From Lachnospiraceae bacterium A2 (lineage in GTDB: Bacteria; Bacillota; Clostridia; Lachnospirales; Lachnospiraceae), in the NCBI GenBank assembly GCA_000403315.2, contig KE159636.1, forward strand, positions 649,358 through 713,357: DNA of 64,000 nt, read 5' to 3'. The notes beneath the pieces are model-generated. The model was not told the origin of the DNA. It saw only the letters and a list, made by a program, of their open reading frames with translations, and ran no database searches. Position 1 is the first letter of the stretch. The number at the start of each line of letters is the position of its first letter. The position numbers and the translations under genes are program-made. Shown here in pieces: positions 51,381-61,435 of the stretch.

Positions 51381-53396
51381 ATGAATGGATTTTTTTATGG
51401 GAAACTTGCATGCGGGAATTTAAAGAAAAATGGCAGGCTCTACCTGCCCTACATCCTTGCAGCCGTTGGCATTGGCGCCATGTACTATATTATGGTGGCC
51501 CTCACTGGGGATGAAGGGATTATGGAGATGCCTGGGGCTGTGGAACTTAAGATGATTATGAGCCTTGGGTGTGGGGTTATCATGGTTTTTGCAGTGATTT
51601 TCTTATTTTATACCAACAGCTTTTTAATGAAACGCAGGAAAAAAGAATTTGGCCTGTTCCATATCCTTGGGATGGAGAAACGCCATATTGGGAAAATGAT
51701 GTTCTGGGAAACCTGCATTGTAGGGGCAATCAGCATTGCAGGAGGGCTTTTGGCCGGGATTATCCTGTACAAATTAGTGGTTTTGGTGCTGCTGAACATT
51801 ACAGGGCTGGAGGTGTCCTTTGGGTTCCGCATTTCCATCCCCGGGGCAGCAACGGTGGCAGCCTGCTTTGCAGTTATTTTTATTATGACGCTCCTGTATA
51901 ACCTGCGCCAGGTGCAGAAGGCCAATGCCATTGAGCTGCTGCACAGCGGAAGCCAGGGGGAACGGGAGCCGAAGACCCGGTGGCTTTTGGCGCTGGTTGG
52001 CCTTGCTGCCTTAGGCCTTGCTTACGGGATTGCCATTGTGACGGAAGACCCGGTAGGGGCAATGCTGTTATTTTTTGTGGCGGTGCTGCTGGTTGTCCTT
52101 GGAACCTACTGCCTGTTTACGGCAGGGAGCATTGCCGTGCTGAAAATGATGCGGAGGAATAAGGGCTATTATTACAAAACGAAGCATTTTACTTCGGTAT
52201 CCGGAATGATTTACCGCATGAAGCAGAATGCGGTAGGCCTTGCAAATATCTGTATTTTAAGCACCATGGTGCTGGTTATGGTATCCGGCACGGTATCCCT
52301 GTATATTGGAGTGAACGATATTGTCAATACCAGGTATCCAAAAGATTTTTCCATCACAGGGTATGATGTGCCCGACCAGGAGAAAGCGGCGCTGAAAGAG
52401 ATGCTCTTACAGGCTGCGGAGGAATCCGGCCTTACGGTAGGGGAAACCACGGAATATACAACACTGGGCATTACAGCGTGGAAATCTGGGGAAAATATAA
52501 AGCTTGCAGCTTCGGAAACGGAAAGGGCAGAGGGTGAGATTTGTATCTTCCAGCTAATTACACTGGAGGAGTACGCCCGCTGCTCCGGGGATCAGCAGGA
52601 ACTGGCGGAGGATGAAATTTTAGTCAGCGTAAGGCAGGGGGAAGAAGGGGACCAGGCTTACAGCATAAACGGGCTGAATTTTAAGATTAAGGGATACGTA
52701 GCAGATTTGGATTTAGAGGGTCTGGACAACAATGTGGTATTTGATGGGTACTTTGTGGTAGTAAAAGACAATCAGGTATTGGACCAGATTGATAAAATAC
52801 AGCGTGAAGCATATGGGGACAATGCAAGCACCAGAAACTATTGCATTTATGCAGACCTGTCCGGGGAGGCACAGCAGAAGAAAGACTGCGGCAGAAGGCT
52901 GGAAGAATTAATAGAAGCTTATAACCAGGGAAAAGCGGAGGAAAGCCATCTGGCGGCGCGCCTGGACATTAAGGAAGAACAGCGGGAAGGGTTCTTAATT
53001 TTCTGCGGCGGGTTCCTGTTCCTTGGGGTGTTCTTAGGGTTTGTGTTCCTGATGGCAACTGTGCTGATTATTTACTATAAACAGGTTTCAGAAGGATATG
53101 AGGACAAGGGGCGGTTTGAAATTATGCAGAAGGTGGGCATGAGCCCTAAGGAGGTAAGGGCCTCCATACACAGCCAGGTGCTGAAAGTATTTTTCCTTCC
53201 CCTGGTGATGGCATGTATCCACCTTACCATGGCATTCCCCATGCTGAACCGGCTCCTGGCGTTGTTTAACCTGAGGAACCCGCAGCTCTTTGCAGTCTGT
53301 ACCATCACTTGCGTCGGGATTTTTGCAGTGATTTACGGGATTGTGTTTGGGATTACGGCAAAGGCGTATTACCGGATTGTAGGGGAGCAGAAGTAG
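51381..53396 (+). CDS. BceB-like FtsX-family permease
   Basis: A 671-residue membrane protein. It begins 'FYGKLACGNLKKNGRLYLPY', has one N-terminal segment, FtsX-type segments ('KRRKKEFGLFHILGMEKRHIG'), a large extracellular domain (about 310-540) and a C-terminal FtsX block ('GRFEIMQKVGMSPKEVRAS'). Ten segments with the big outer domain between seven and eight are typical of BceB, which removes bacitracin-like or lantibiotic peptides from their lipid target and signals to BceS. ATG 51369 is an alternative start. Confidence 0.92.
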   Translation: MNGFFYGKLACGNLKKNGRLYLPYILAAVGIGAMYYIMVALTGDEGIMEMPGAVELKMIMSLGCGVIMVFAVIFLFYTNSFLMKRRKKEFGLFHILGMEKRHIGKMMFWETCIVGAISIAGGLLAGIILYKLVVLVLLNITGLEVSFGFRISIPGAATVAACFAVIFIMTLLYNLRQVQKANAIELLHSGSQGEREPKTRWLLALVGLAALGLAYGIAIVTEDPVGAMLLFFVAVLLVVLGTYCLFTAGSIAVLKMMRRNKGYYYKTKHFTSVSGMIYRMKQNAVGLANICILSTMVLVMVSGTVSLYIGVNDIVNTRYPKDFSITGYDVPDQEKAALKEMLLQAAEESGLTVGETTEYTTLGITAWKSGENIKLAASETERAEGEICIFQLITLEEYARCSGDQQELAEDEILVSVRQGEEGDQAYSINGLNFKIKGYVADLDLEGLDNNVVFDGYFVVVKDNQVLDQIDKIQREAYGDNASTRNYCIYADLSGEAQQKKDCGRRLEELIEAYNQGKAEESHLAARLDIKEEQREGFLIFCGGFLFLGVFLGFVFLMATVLIIYYKQVSEGYEDKGRFEIMQKVGMSPKEVRASIHSQVLKVFFLPLVMACIHLTMAFPMLNRLLALFNLRNPQLFAVCTITCVGIFAVIYGIVFGITAKAYYRIVGEQK

Positions 53397-53455
53397 CGGC
53401 ATTATAATACCTTCCGCGCTTTTGCGTGATAAGGCCTAATCCTATAAGATAAAAA

Positions 53456-53502
53456 CAGCCCTTCCCCATGCAGGCGGCAGATGCTTGCATGGGGAAGGGC
53501 TG
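53456..53502 (-). terminator. Intrinsic terminator of prs (possibly also of bceAB)
   Basis: A perfect 17-base stem (53456-53472 with 53486-53502) around a 13-base loop; on the minus strand it is followed by TTTTTATC, giving a classical terminator for prs. On the plus strand the T-run is missing, so it is weaker for bceB. Confidence 0.85.
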
Positions 53503-53525
53503 TAAGGCATACGGTGACAGATAGG

Positions 53526-54710
53526 CTATTTTACTTTTTCCCCGGCCTTATACCGCTTTACCAGCCCTTCAATCCTCTCATAAGGATCCAGTAAGTCGCT
53601 GATGGAGGTATCGTGGTTCAGGGTATCGATAATATATGCAATGTACTTGCTCATGTCGCAGTCAATATAGTAAGGCCGCTCCAGAAGCTCCGGCGTCTGG
53701 TATGTCAGGTTAGTGGTAACGACTTTATAGATAATGCCTTCTTCCACAGCCTTGTCAAATTTTTCCAGCCCGTTGGTAAAGAGCCCGAAGGTTGCAATCA
53801 CAAAGATGCGTCCCGCCTTCCGTTTTTTCAGTTCAGTAGCCACGTCAATCATGCTGTCCCCGGAAGAAATCATATCGTCAATAATGAACATATCCTTGCC
53901 TTCCACAGAGGAGCCAAGGAACTCATGGGCTACAATGGGGTTGCGCCCATCCACGATTTTGCTGTAATCCCGGCGTTTGTAAAACATTCCCATGTCAAGC
54001 CCGAGGACATTCGCGAAGTAGACGGCACGGTTTGTTCCCCCTTCGTCCGGGCTTATGACCATCATATGGTCGCTGTCAATCTGCAAATCCGGGGTTTCCC
54101 GCAAAATGCTTTTGATAAATTGGTAAGCAGGCTGCACCGTTTCAAAGCCATGGAGCGGGATGGCGTTCTGCACCCGGGGGTCGTGTGCGTCAAAGGTGAT
54201 GATGTTGTCTACCCCCATGTTGACAAGCTCCTGCAGCGCAAGGGCGCAGTCCAAAGATTCCCGGCCGGTACGCTTGTGCTGGCGGCTTTCATAGAGGAAG
54301 GGCATAATGACGGTAATCCTTCTGGCTTTCCCGCCTACAGCAGCCACAATCCGCTTTAGGTCCTGGTAGTGGTCGTCTGGCGACATATGGTTTTCCTGGC
54401 CGCATACCGTATAAGTCAGGCTGTAATTGGTGACGTCCACCATCAGGAACAGATCATAGCCCCGGACAGAATGCTTGATGCTGCCTTTGGCCTCTCCTGT
54501 GCCAAACCGGGGGGTATAGCAATCCATCAGGAAGGTATCCCTCTGGTATCCCCGGAAAGCAATGTCATTTTCATGCTCGTGTTCCCGTTCTGCACGGAAA
54601 CGTACCAAATAGCTGTCCACCATTTCGCCCAGCGGCCGGCAGCTTTCCAGTGCGATTACACCCAAAGCGCCGGCAGGAATTGTTTCATAATTTCTTTCGT
54701 TACGCTGCAT
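53526..54710 (-). CDS. prs: Ribose-phosphate pyrophosphokinase
   Basis: A 394-residue PRPP synthetase, about 80 residues longer than the usual enzyme owing to an N-terminal extension. It has 'VIMPFLYESRQHKRTGRESL' (flexible loop with catalytic His/Arg), 'DNIITFDAHDPRVQNAIPL', 'VISPDEGGTNRAVYFANVLG', and the PRPP loop 'DMFIIDDMISSGDSMIDVA'. It makes PRPP for nucleotide, His and Trp synthesis. ATG 54710 with GGAGG eight bases upstream is chosen over the ATG five codons earlier. Confidence 0.94.
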   Translation of the reverse strand: MQRNERNYETIPAGALGVIALESCRPLGEMVDSYLVRFRAEREHEHENDIAFRGYQRDTFLMDCYTPRFGTGEAKGSIKHSVRGYDLFLMVDVTNYSLTYTVCGQENHMSPDDHYQDLKRIVAAVGGKARRITVIMPFLYESRQHKRTGRESLDCALALQELVNMGVDNIITFDAHDPRVQNAIPLHGFETVQPAYQFIKSILRETPDLQIDSDHMMVISPDEGGTNRAVYFANVLGLDMGMFYKRRDYSKIVDGRNPIVAHEFLGSSVEGKDMFIIDDMISSGDSMIDVATELKKRKAGRIFVIATFGLFTNGLEKFDKAVEEGIIYKVVTTNLTYQTPELLERPYYIDCDMSKYIAYIIDTLNHDTSISDLLDPYERIEGLVKRYKAGEKVK

Positions 54711-54761
54711 TAAAATGTCCTCCATAAATATAAGTTGAAAATGTTTTTGTGTGCCTGTGGA

Positions 54762-55769
54762 TTAAGGTTTCATGGGCGTATGGGCTTTCTGCCCCAGTTT
54801 CTTCTGAATCCTGATGTCGTTCCCAAACAGCTTTATCATGGTATAGCTGCTGGAAATCCTTGAAAATACCCGCTCGGAATAAGTGTCCACCAACTGCCCA
54901 AGGCTTAAGTTCGTGGAAATGATAGAAGCTTTCCGGCGCAGGATACGTTCATTGATGCATAAAAACAATTGGGAAACCGTAAAGGAGTTGGAAAGCTCCG
55001 TCCCCAAGTCATCTATAATTAATAAGTCACATTCAAAAATATTCTGGTAGTCCTCGCTGAAATCCGCCTGCTTCCCGAAATAACCTTTCTCAAAAATATG
55101 GAACAGGGAGGAGGCGGTAAAGTAAATGACGGAATATCCCCGGCTTAACAGCTCTTTTGCCACGCAGTTGGACAGGTAAGTTTTCCCAATCCCGGTATCC
55201 CCATAGAAAAACAGGTTCTTAAATTCCGTGCCGAATCCGGCGATAAAATCCTTGCACAGGGAAACAGCCTGCTTTGCGGTGGCAAGGCTGGAAAGGCCGG
55301 TAGAAGGGTTTTTTAAGGAATCCGAATAATATTCATAGGTGAAATTCTGAAAATTTTCCTGCTCCAAAATCTGCCGGAGGTTGGACTGGGTGTACACCAA
55401 ATCAATGGCAGCCTGCCGGAAGCAATGGCATTTTTCCCTGCCGATATACCCAGTGTCCTTGCAGTCGGGGCACTGGTAGGGAGGGTCAAAATAATTTTCC
55501 GGGTATCCATGGCTTTTTAAGACTTCCCTCCGCTCTGCGGCAAGGGCAGAAAGGTCTTTTTTTAGCTGGGGAAGGGCGCTTTCATCCCCTTCGATAAATT
55601 TCTTGGCCTGCGCTACGGAGTGGGAGGAGATGGCCGCATCAATCTCTGCAAGCCTGGGAAACTTAGGGTAAAGGGCGTTGATCCGCTCCGCCACAATATG
55701 TTGGTTTTCCAGCTGCCTTGCTTCATAGCGCCGCATTAATGTGTCGTACTGTGTATTGCTTAAAGCCAT
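54762..55769 (-). CDS. DnaI/DnaC-like helicase loader ATPase
   Basis: A 335-residue protein. A helical N-terminus is followed by a zinc-binding motif 'CPDCKDTGYIGREKCHC' (about 118-134) and an AAA+ domain with Walker A 'FYGDTGIGKTYLSNC', Walker B 'LLIIDDLGTE' and 'SIISTNLS' as sensor 1. This is the composition of Firmicute DnaI-type helicase loaders, which place DnaB/DnaC helicase on DNA. AGGAGGC precedes ATG 55769. It follows a DnaD-domain gene in one operon. Confidence 0.93.
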   Translation of the reverse strand: MALSNTQYDTLMRRYEARQLENQHIVAERINALYPKFPRLAEIDAAISSHSVAQAKKFIEGDESALPQLKKDLSALAAERREVLKSHGYPENYFDPPYQCPDCKDTGYIGREKCHCFRQAAIDLVYTQSNLRQILEQENFQNFTYEYYSDSLKNPSTGLSSLATAKQAVSLCKDFIAGFGTEFKNLFFYGDTGIGKTYLSNCVAKELLSRGYSVIYFTASSLFHIFEKGYFGKQADFSEDYQNIFECDLLIIDDLGTELSNSFTVSQLFLCINERILRRKASIISTNLSLGQLVDTYSERVFSRISSSYTMIKLFGNDIRIQKKLGQKAHTPMKP

Positions 55770-55822
55770 GGATGCCTCCTTTGTTTGGTATTCCCCATGC
55801 TGCATGGAGCAGCCCCTGTGGG

Positions 55823-57031
55823 TTAACGTGCAGCGGTTAATAATTCTGCTTCCAGTTTATCTAAGTTATAGGTGCGCTGTGGGAAGCTGTTAAAGCGGTT
55901 TGCAGCAGCCGTTTTGGGGGCTTGGGCCTTTGCAGGCTTCACAGCCTTGGCGGCATGGAAGGATTCGTCTGCCTTCTTAATATCAGAAGAAGTCCGTATG
56001 CCCTCTTTCTTCCAGTTGCGCAGGATCCGGTCTGCATAATCAAAGTTTGGCTGGTGGATATTTAAAATAGTGCGGCTGCAAGCTTCGGTAATGATATCCT
56101 GCCCAAAACCCAGTTCTTTACTCCATTTCTCAATATAAGCGGACTCTGCGGGAATCAGGCTGCGGCCATGGATGCCCAGCGCTTTCATAACCGCATAGTG
56201 GAGCTTGCTGTGGGTATTGGAGCTGCGTTTTGCCTGTTCCACGGTGGAGATGCCTGTATCCTTCCAGTTTAAGGCAACCTTTTCCATATAATGGAGGCTG
56301 GGATGCCCCCCTGCAATACAGTATTCCATCAGGTAGACAATCAGGTCTGCGCAAAGGCCAAGGCCGTCATACCAGTAGAGGAGCGACTGGATGTCCGTAG
56401 GGGACAGGGGCCTTGCAAGGTAGCTTTCTGCTACAAACAGCAGTTCCCGGACTTCCTCCTGTTCCTTTAAGGCTGCAAGCTGGTTGGGGGAGTAGCTGTT
56501 CTTTTCTTTTTTTGCCTTTTTTTCCTGGGCATGGCTCTCCTGCCCTTTGGGGGCCGGCTGCTGCCCTGGGAGACAGCCGCCCGGTTCCTTGGCGCCTGCC
56601 TGCCTGCTTTGGGCATGGCTTGGCTGCTTGCCCTGGAATGTCCCGTCTGTGCCGGAAGCATAAGTGCCGCCAACAGGCGGAAGGATAAATTCCGCTTTCT
56701 TTAAGGGAACCATGTCGTCTTCCAGGACCGCCGTGTCAGGGTCCATCAGGTAAATGCCGGAAATGGATTTGTCCCCGTCATATTCCAGCCGCAGCAGGTT
56801 CATTTTTTCCCAGTAGGATAAAGCCCGCCGGATATCCTTCTCCGTGTGGTCGAACTTGTCCGCAGTCCTTGAAATGGAGAAGCTGCAGCCCGGTGAGTTC
56901 ATGCAGCGGAGAAGGTACAGGTAAATCTTGACAAATTCTCCGTTGGCATTTGTCATGTATTCATCAATAAATTGGTTGGGGATTTCCGTTGTGGAAGCCC
57001 CGTTCTTTTTGCGTAAAGTAATTTCTGCCAT
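55823..57031 (-). CDS. DnaD-domain replication initiation protein
   Basis: A 402-residue protein. The N-terminal winged helix ('YMTNANGEFVKIYLYLLRCM') is followed by a low-complexity Gln/Lys/Pro linker (about 135-195) and two DnaD-like (DnaB_2) domains: 'YDGLGLCADLIVYLMEYCIAG' and 'HQPNFDYADRILRNWKKEGI', the latter holding the YxxxIxxxW signature. DnaD/DnaB-type proteins remodel origin DNA and help load the helicase together with DnaI, encoded downstream. GGAGG precedes the ATG. Upstream lie tandem DnaA boxes. Confidence 0.92.
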   Translation of the reverse strand: MAEITLRKKNGASTTEIPNQFIDEYMTNANGEFVKIYLYLLRCMNSPGCSFSISRTADKFDHTEKDIRRALSYWEKMNLLRLEYDGDKSISGIYLMDPDTAVLEDDMVPLKKAEFILPPVGGTYASGTDGTFQGKQPSHAQSRQAGAKEPGGCLPGQQPAPKGQESHAQEKKAKKEKNSYSPNQLAALKEQEEVRELLFVAESYLARPLSPTDIQSLLYWYDGLGLCADLIVYLMEYCIAGGHPSLHYMEKVALNWKDTGISTVEQAKRSSNTHSKLHYAVMKALGIHGRSLIPAESAYIEKWSKELGFGQDIITEACSRTILNIHQPNFDYADRILRNWKKEGIRTSSDIKKADESFHAAKAVKPAKAQAPKTAAANRFNSFPQRTYNLDKLEAELLTAAR

Positions 57032-57185
57032 AATGTCCTCCAGTTTCCTCTGATTCCAATAACCTTCCCGTACATGAAGCGCTTCACTTTAATGTGGCTA
57101 AAGTATAGCACATAAAATCCAAAATGAGAAGTAAAATTTTTCCCGCAAACCCCGAAAAATCAAGGGATTTTGGAAATGTGGAAAG

Positions 57186-57358
57186 AGTGGATAATGTGGA
57201 TAAAGAATGTTTTTGGTATTATGGTAACACGCTATCCCTTGGTGAAACCGGAAAAAACCACATATTTCCCAAAATCGGAAGCAACACATTATGTAAACTT
57301 AAAAATCCACATCCAGTCTGGAAAGTTTTCCCCATTTGGATGTGGATAATGTGGATAA
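57186..57358. promoter_or_regulatory. DnaA box cluster between dnaD and murC
   Basis: TGTGGATAA (complement of TTATCCACA) occurs at 57195-57203, 57341-57349 and 57350-57358, with a one-mismatch AGTGGATAA at 57186-57194. The pairs abut without a gap. The rest of the 327-base region is AT-rich, including 57250-57305. It could bind DnaA to control the dnaD-dnaI operon or titrate DnaA. Confidence 0.7.
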
Positions 57359-58738
57359 CTATTCCCCCAGAAGGTGCTCGCCTACTTGCACAATATCTCC
57401 GGCTCCCATAGTTATCAACAAATCGCCGTTTATACATTTTTTCAAAAGAAAATTTTCAATTTCGTCAAAAGATGGAAAATAATAACATTCCCGCCCGCGG
57501 TTTTGTAACTTTTTTTGCAAATCAACGGAACTGATGCCTAAAGTATCTGTTTCACGGGCTGCGTAAATATCCGCCAGCACAACAAGGTCTGCCAGGGAGA
57601 GGGCTTCGGCAAACTCATCAAGGAACGCTTTGGTCCTTGTGTAGGTGTGGGGCTGGAACACGCAGACAATCCGGCTGTTCCCGCAGTTTCTGGCAGCCGT
57701 TAAGGTAGCGGTGATTTCTGCCGGGTGGTGGGCGTAGTCGTCTATAATGGTTATGCCGCCCAGGTCCCCTTTATGCTCAAACCGCCGTTTGGGGCCGTGG
57801 AACTGGGCAAGGGCAGCCTGTATGGCTGCAAAGGGCAGGCCCATTTCAAGCCCGAGGGCGCAGGCCGCCAGGGCATTGCTTACATTGTGGGCGCCGGGGA
57901 CGCTTAAGGAAACGCTGCCCACTTCCTCCTGCCCATGCATGAAAGTAAAGCTTGCACAGCCTTTTGTGTTAAAAGCAATGCCGCTGGCATAATATGGATT
58001 AGATGGGTCCATGCCAAAGGTCAGGGTTTTGCAGGGGAGCCCCTCTGTAATTTCCTGTAAGTTTTCAATTTCCCCATTCAGGATCAGGGTGCCTTCCGGC
58101 GGGACGTTGCCGGCAAAGCGCCGGAAGGACTGGCGGATCTCCGCAAGGTCCTTGAAGAAATCCAGATGGTCTTCTTCTATATTTAATATCAGGGCGTACT
58201 TAGGGTAAAAGTTCAGGAAGCTGTTGGTGTATTCACAGGCTTCTGTCAGGAAGAAACCGGAGTTCCCCACACGGATGTTCCCGCCGATGGAATCTAAAAT
58301 ACCCCCTACGGAAACGGTAGGGTCGGTACCTGCCCCTAACAGCATCTGGGTTACCATGGAAGTGGTAGTGGTTTTCCCATGGGTGCCGGAAATGGCAATG
58401 GATTCCCCGTAGTTGCCCATAATCTGCCCTAAGAGCTCTGCCCTTGTGAGGGTGGGGATCCCCCTGTCCACGGCAGCTTTCAGCTCTGGGTTGTCTGGGT
58501 GGATGGCCGCGGTGTATACCACGGCGCCAATCCCTTCTGTAATGTTGCCGGCGCGCTGCCCAAAGGAAATCTCCGCCCCCAGCCTTTCCAGCTTTTCCGT
58601 CAGTTCCGAGCTTTTTGCGTCAGAGCCGGAAATGCGGAAATTTTCCTGCAGCAGGATTTCAGCGAGGCCGCTCATGCTGATGCCGCCGATTCCGATAAAG
58701 TGAAGATGAATTGGTTTTTTAAAGTCGATTTTGTACAT
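57359..58738 (-). CDS. murC: UDP-N-acetylmuramate--L-alanine ligase
   Basis: A 459-residue Mur ligase that adds L-Ala to UDP-MurNAc in peptidoglycan synthesis. It shows 'HFIGIGGISMSGLAEILL' (UDP site), the ATP loop 'SGTHGKTTTTSMVT', 'EACEYTNSFLNFYPKYALILNIEEDHLDFF' and 'IIDDYAHHPAEITATL' with 'VFQPHTYTRTK'. Length and motifs are normal. Its stop codon abuts a perfect DnaA box. The upstream region to 58995 contains only promoters for this gene and glgC. Confidence 0.95.
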   Translation of the reverse strand: MYKIDFKKPIHLHFIGIGGISMSGLAEILLQENFRISGSDAKSSELTEKLERLGAEISFGQRAGNITEGIGAVVYTAAIHPDNPELKAAVDRGIPTLTRAELLGQIMGNYGESIAISGTHGKTTTTSMVTQMLLGAGTDPTVSVGGILDSIGGNIRVGNSGFFLTEACEYTNSFLNFYPKYALILNIEEDHLDFFKDLAEIRQSFRRFAGNVPPEGTLILNGEIENLQEITEGLPCKTLTFGMDPSNPYYASGIAFNTKGCASFTFMHGQEEVGSVSLSVPGAHNVSNALAACALGLEMGLPFAAIQAALAQFHGPKRRFEHKGDLGGITIIDDYAHHPAEITATLTAARNCGNSRIVCVFQPHTYTRTKAFLDEFAEALSLADLVVLADIYAARETDTLGISSVDLQKKLQNRGRECYYFPSFDEIENFLLKKCINGDLLITMGAGDIVQVGEHLLGE

Positions 58739-58941
58739 ATTTTTTTACCTGCCCACTCTTTTTTTCTGTATTATCCTTATTTTATACTACTGAAAGGCAT
58801 TTTGCAAATTGAAAATGCGGGGGAGCGTGGGAAAGTCGTAGAAGAATGGAAAAGATTGCTGGAAAAGGTTGTGTAAAATGACAAAATTATTTACTTTTTG
58901 CGAAAAAAATTGTGAAATATGTGTACGAAAAGATTACTTTG

Positions 58942-58950
58942 TGTTATAAT
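58942..58950 (+). promoter_or_regulatory. Extended -10 promoter of glgC
   Basis: TGTTATAAT (58942-58950) is an extended -10 element 45 bases upstream of glgC; no good -35 is seen at 16-18 bases. Confidence 0.55.
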
Positions 58951-58994
58951 TGGTCTACAAGGAACAAGAAATTCATTGACGAGAGGTGAGAGAC

Positions 58995-60269
58995 ATGATT
59001 CGTAAAGAAATGATTGCCATGCTTCTGGCAGGGGGGCAGGGGAGCCGGCTGGGTGTGCTGACTTCTGAAGTAGCAAAACCGGCAGTGACATTCGGCGGCA
59101 AGTACCGTATCATTGATTTTCCGTTAAGCAATTGTGTGAATTCCGGGATTGATACGGTAGGCGTATTGACCCAGTACCAGCCTTTGCGGTTGAACACCCA
59201 TATCGGGATTGGCATCCCGTGGGATTTGGACCGTAACCATGGCGGCGTAACGGTACTGCCTCCCTACGAGAAGAGCGACAACAGTGAATGGTACACAGGC
59301 ACTGCCAATGCAATATATCAGAACCTGAATTACATTGAAAACTATCATCCGGAATACGTGCTGATACTTTCTGGGGATCACATTTACAAGATGAATTATG
59401 AGGTTATGCTGGATTTCCATAAGGAGAACAATGCAGACGTCACTATTGCAGCCATGCCGGTCCCATGGGAGGAGGCAAACCGCTTCGGCCTTGTGATTAC
59501 AGATGAAAATAAGCAAATCCAGGAGTTTGAGGAGAAGCCAGAGCACCCAAGGAGCAATTTAGCTTCCATGGGGATTTATATTTTTAACTGGAGTGTGCTG
59601 CGGGAAGCCCTTGTTACCATGTCGGAGCAGAGGGGCTGCGACTTTGGGAAGCATATTATCCCTTATTGCCGGGAAAATGGCAGGCGGCTGTTCGCTTATG
59701 AGTACAATGGGTACTGGAAGGATGTTGGGACCCTCGGCTCTTATTGGGAAGCCAATATGGAGCTGATTGACTTAATCCCGGAATTCAACCTGTACGAGGA
59801 GTACTGGAAGATTTATACGAAAAGCGAAGCCATTGAACCCCAGTACATAGCTGCGGACGCCGTGACAGAACGGTGCATTATCGGCGAAGGCGCTGGGATT
59901 TACGGCAAGGTATATGGCTCAGTCATCGGGCCTGGGGTAATTATCGGCAAGGATACCGTGGTGCGGGACTCCATCATTATGCAGAATACCAGGATTGGGG
60001 AGAATGTGGTAGTCAACAAGTCCATCATTGCAGAGAATGTGAAGATAGGCGACAATGTGGAGCTGGGCATTGGGGAAGAAGTGGAAAACAAGCTGAACAA
60101 GGACGTTTACTCCTTCGGCCTTGTGACCATTGGGGAGAATTCCGTGGTTCCGCCTGGGGTTAAGGTTGGGAAGAATACCGCCATTTCAGGCGAAACAACG
60201 GCAAACGATTATAAAGACGGGGCTCTGGCGAGCGGGGAATCAATCATTAAGGCAGGTGACAGAATATGA
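58995..60269 (+). CDS. glgC: Glucose-1-phosphate adenylyltransferase
   Basis: A 424-residue nucleotidyltransferase making ADP-glucose for glycogen. It has '[23 protein letters not shown]' with the catalytic loop, '[18 protein letters not shown]', '[13 protein letters not shown]', '[14 protein letters not shown]', 'EFEEKP' and a C-terminal left-handed beta-helix of hexapeptide repeats. ATG 58995 follows AGAGGTGAG. It overlaps glgD by four bases, giving the heteromeric pair usual in Clostridia and Bacillus. Confidence 0.95.
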   Translation: MIRKEMIAMLLAGGQGSRLGVLTSEVAKPAVTFGGKYRIIDFPLSNCVNSGIDTVGVLTQYQPLRLNTHIGIGIPWDLDRNHGGVTVLPPYEKSDNSEWYTGTANAIYQNLNYIENYHPEYVLILSGDHIYKMNYEVMLDFHKENNADVTIAAMPVPWEEANRFGLVITDENKQIQEFEEKPEHPRSNLASMGIYIFNWSVLREALVTMSEQRGCDFGKHIIPYCRENGRRLFAYEYNGYWKDVGTLGSYWEANMELIDLIPEFNLYEEYWKIYTKSEAIEPQYIAADAVTERCIIGEGAGIYGKVYGSVIGPGVIIGKDTVVRDSIIMQNTRIGENVVVNKSIIAENVKIGDNVELGIGEEVENKLNKDVYSFGLVTIGENSVVPPGVKVGKNTAISGETTANDYKDGALASGESIIKAGDRI

Positions 60270-61381
60270 AGGCATTAGGTATAATATTAGCAGGCGGGAA
60301 CAACAGTAAGATGCAGGAGCTTTCCAGTAAGCGGGCGATTGCAGCCATGCCCATAGGCGGGAGCTACCGCTGCATTGATTTTGCCCTGAGCAATATGAGC
60401 AATTCCCATATCCAGAAAGTAGCTGTCCTCACCCAATATAACGCAAGGAGCCTGAATGAGCATCTGAGTTCCTCCAAGTGGTGGGATTTCGGCAGGAAAC
60501 AGGGGGGTCTGTACGTATTTAACCCTACGGTGACTTCCGACAATGCATGGTGGTACCGGGGGACAGCGGACGCTATGTACCGGAACGTTGATTTCTTAAA
60601 GAGGAGCCATGAGCCTTATGTAATCATCGCTGCAGGGGACTGCGTGTATAAGATGGATTACAACAAGATTTTAGAGTACCATATTGAGAAAAAAGCAGAT
60701 ATCACTATTGTATGCAAGGACATGCCGGTAGGCGAGGACGTCAGCCGGTTTGGGGTGGTGAGGATGAACGAGGATTCCCGGATTGTGGAATTTGAGGAAA
60801 AGCCCATGGTGGCCCAGTCCAACACCATTTCAGCGGGGATTTATATTATCCGCAGAAGGCAGCTTATTGAGATGCTAGAGCGTTGTGCAGAAGAAAACCG
60901 CCATGATTTTGTAACGGATATTCTGATCCGCTATAAGAACATGAAGCGCATTTATGGGTATAAGATGGAGGAATACTGGAGCAATATTGCCACAGTGGAA
61001 TCCTATTACCGGACCAACATGGATTTCTTAAAGCCGGAAGTCCGCAAATATTTTAGCAATGAGCCGAAGATTTATTCTAAGGTGGATGACCTTCCGCCTG
61101 CAAAGTACAATGTAGGCTCCGAAGTGCGCAACAGCCTTATATCCAGCGGATGCATTATCAACAGCAAGGTGGAGAACTCCATTTTGTTCAAGAAAGCATT
61201 TGTAGGGAAGAACTGCGTGATTAAAAATTCGATTATCCTGAATGATGTATACATCGGAGATAACACACATATTGAAAACTGTATTGTGGAAAGCCGGGAT
61301 ACCTTGCGTGCCAATACGTATTTCAGTGGCGGCGACGGCATCAAGGTAGTATACGAACATAATGAAAGGTATGTGATTTAG
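60266..61381 (+). CDS. glgD: Glucose-1-phosphate adenylyltransferase, GlgD regulatory subunit
   Basis: A 371-residue GlgC paralogue. It has '[20 protein letters not shown]' where the catalytic GxGxRL loop is changed (NNSKM), '[20 protein letters not shown]', '[16 protein letters not shown]' and '[14 protein letters not shown]' with Cys in place of the usual His. These changes fit a non-catalytic, activity-tuning subunit. The ATGA overlap with glgC implies coupled translation. Confidence 0.94.
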   Translation: MKALGIILAGGNNSKMQELSSKRAIAAMPIGGSYRCIDFALSNMSNSHIQKVAVLTQYNARSLNEHLSSSKWWDFGRKQGGLYVFNPTVTSDNAWWYRGTADAMYRNVDFLKRSHEPYVIIAAGDCVYKMDYNKILEYHIEKKADITIVCKDMPVGEDVSRFGVVRMNEDSRIVEFEEKPMVAQSNTISAGIYIIRRRQLIEMLERCAEENRHDFVTDILIRYKNMKRIYGYKMEEYWSNIATVESYYRTNMDFLKPEVRKYFSNEPKIYSKVDDLPPAKYNVGSEVRNSLISSGCIINSKVENSILFKKAFVGKNCVIKNSIILNDVYIGDNTHIENCIVESRDTLRANTYFSGGDGIKVVYEHNERYVI

Positions 61382-61435
61382 CTTGTCGGCGCGGCTGCTT
61401 TAAAAAAACAAACATTATGAAGGGGCGGTGAATTT

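Noticed and set aside
57032-57358. Chromosomal origin oriC
   Set aside because: DnaA boxes are present, but dnaA, dnaN and a typical DNA-unwinding element arrangement are absent; reported only as a DnaA box cluster.
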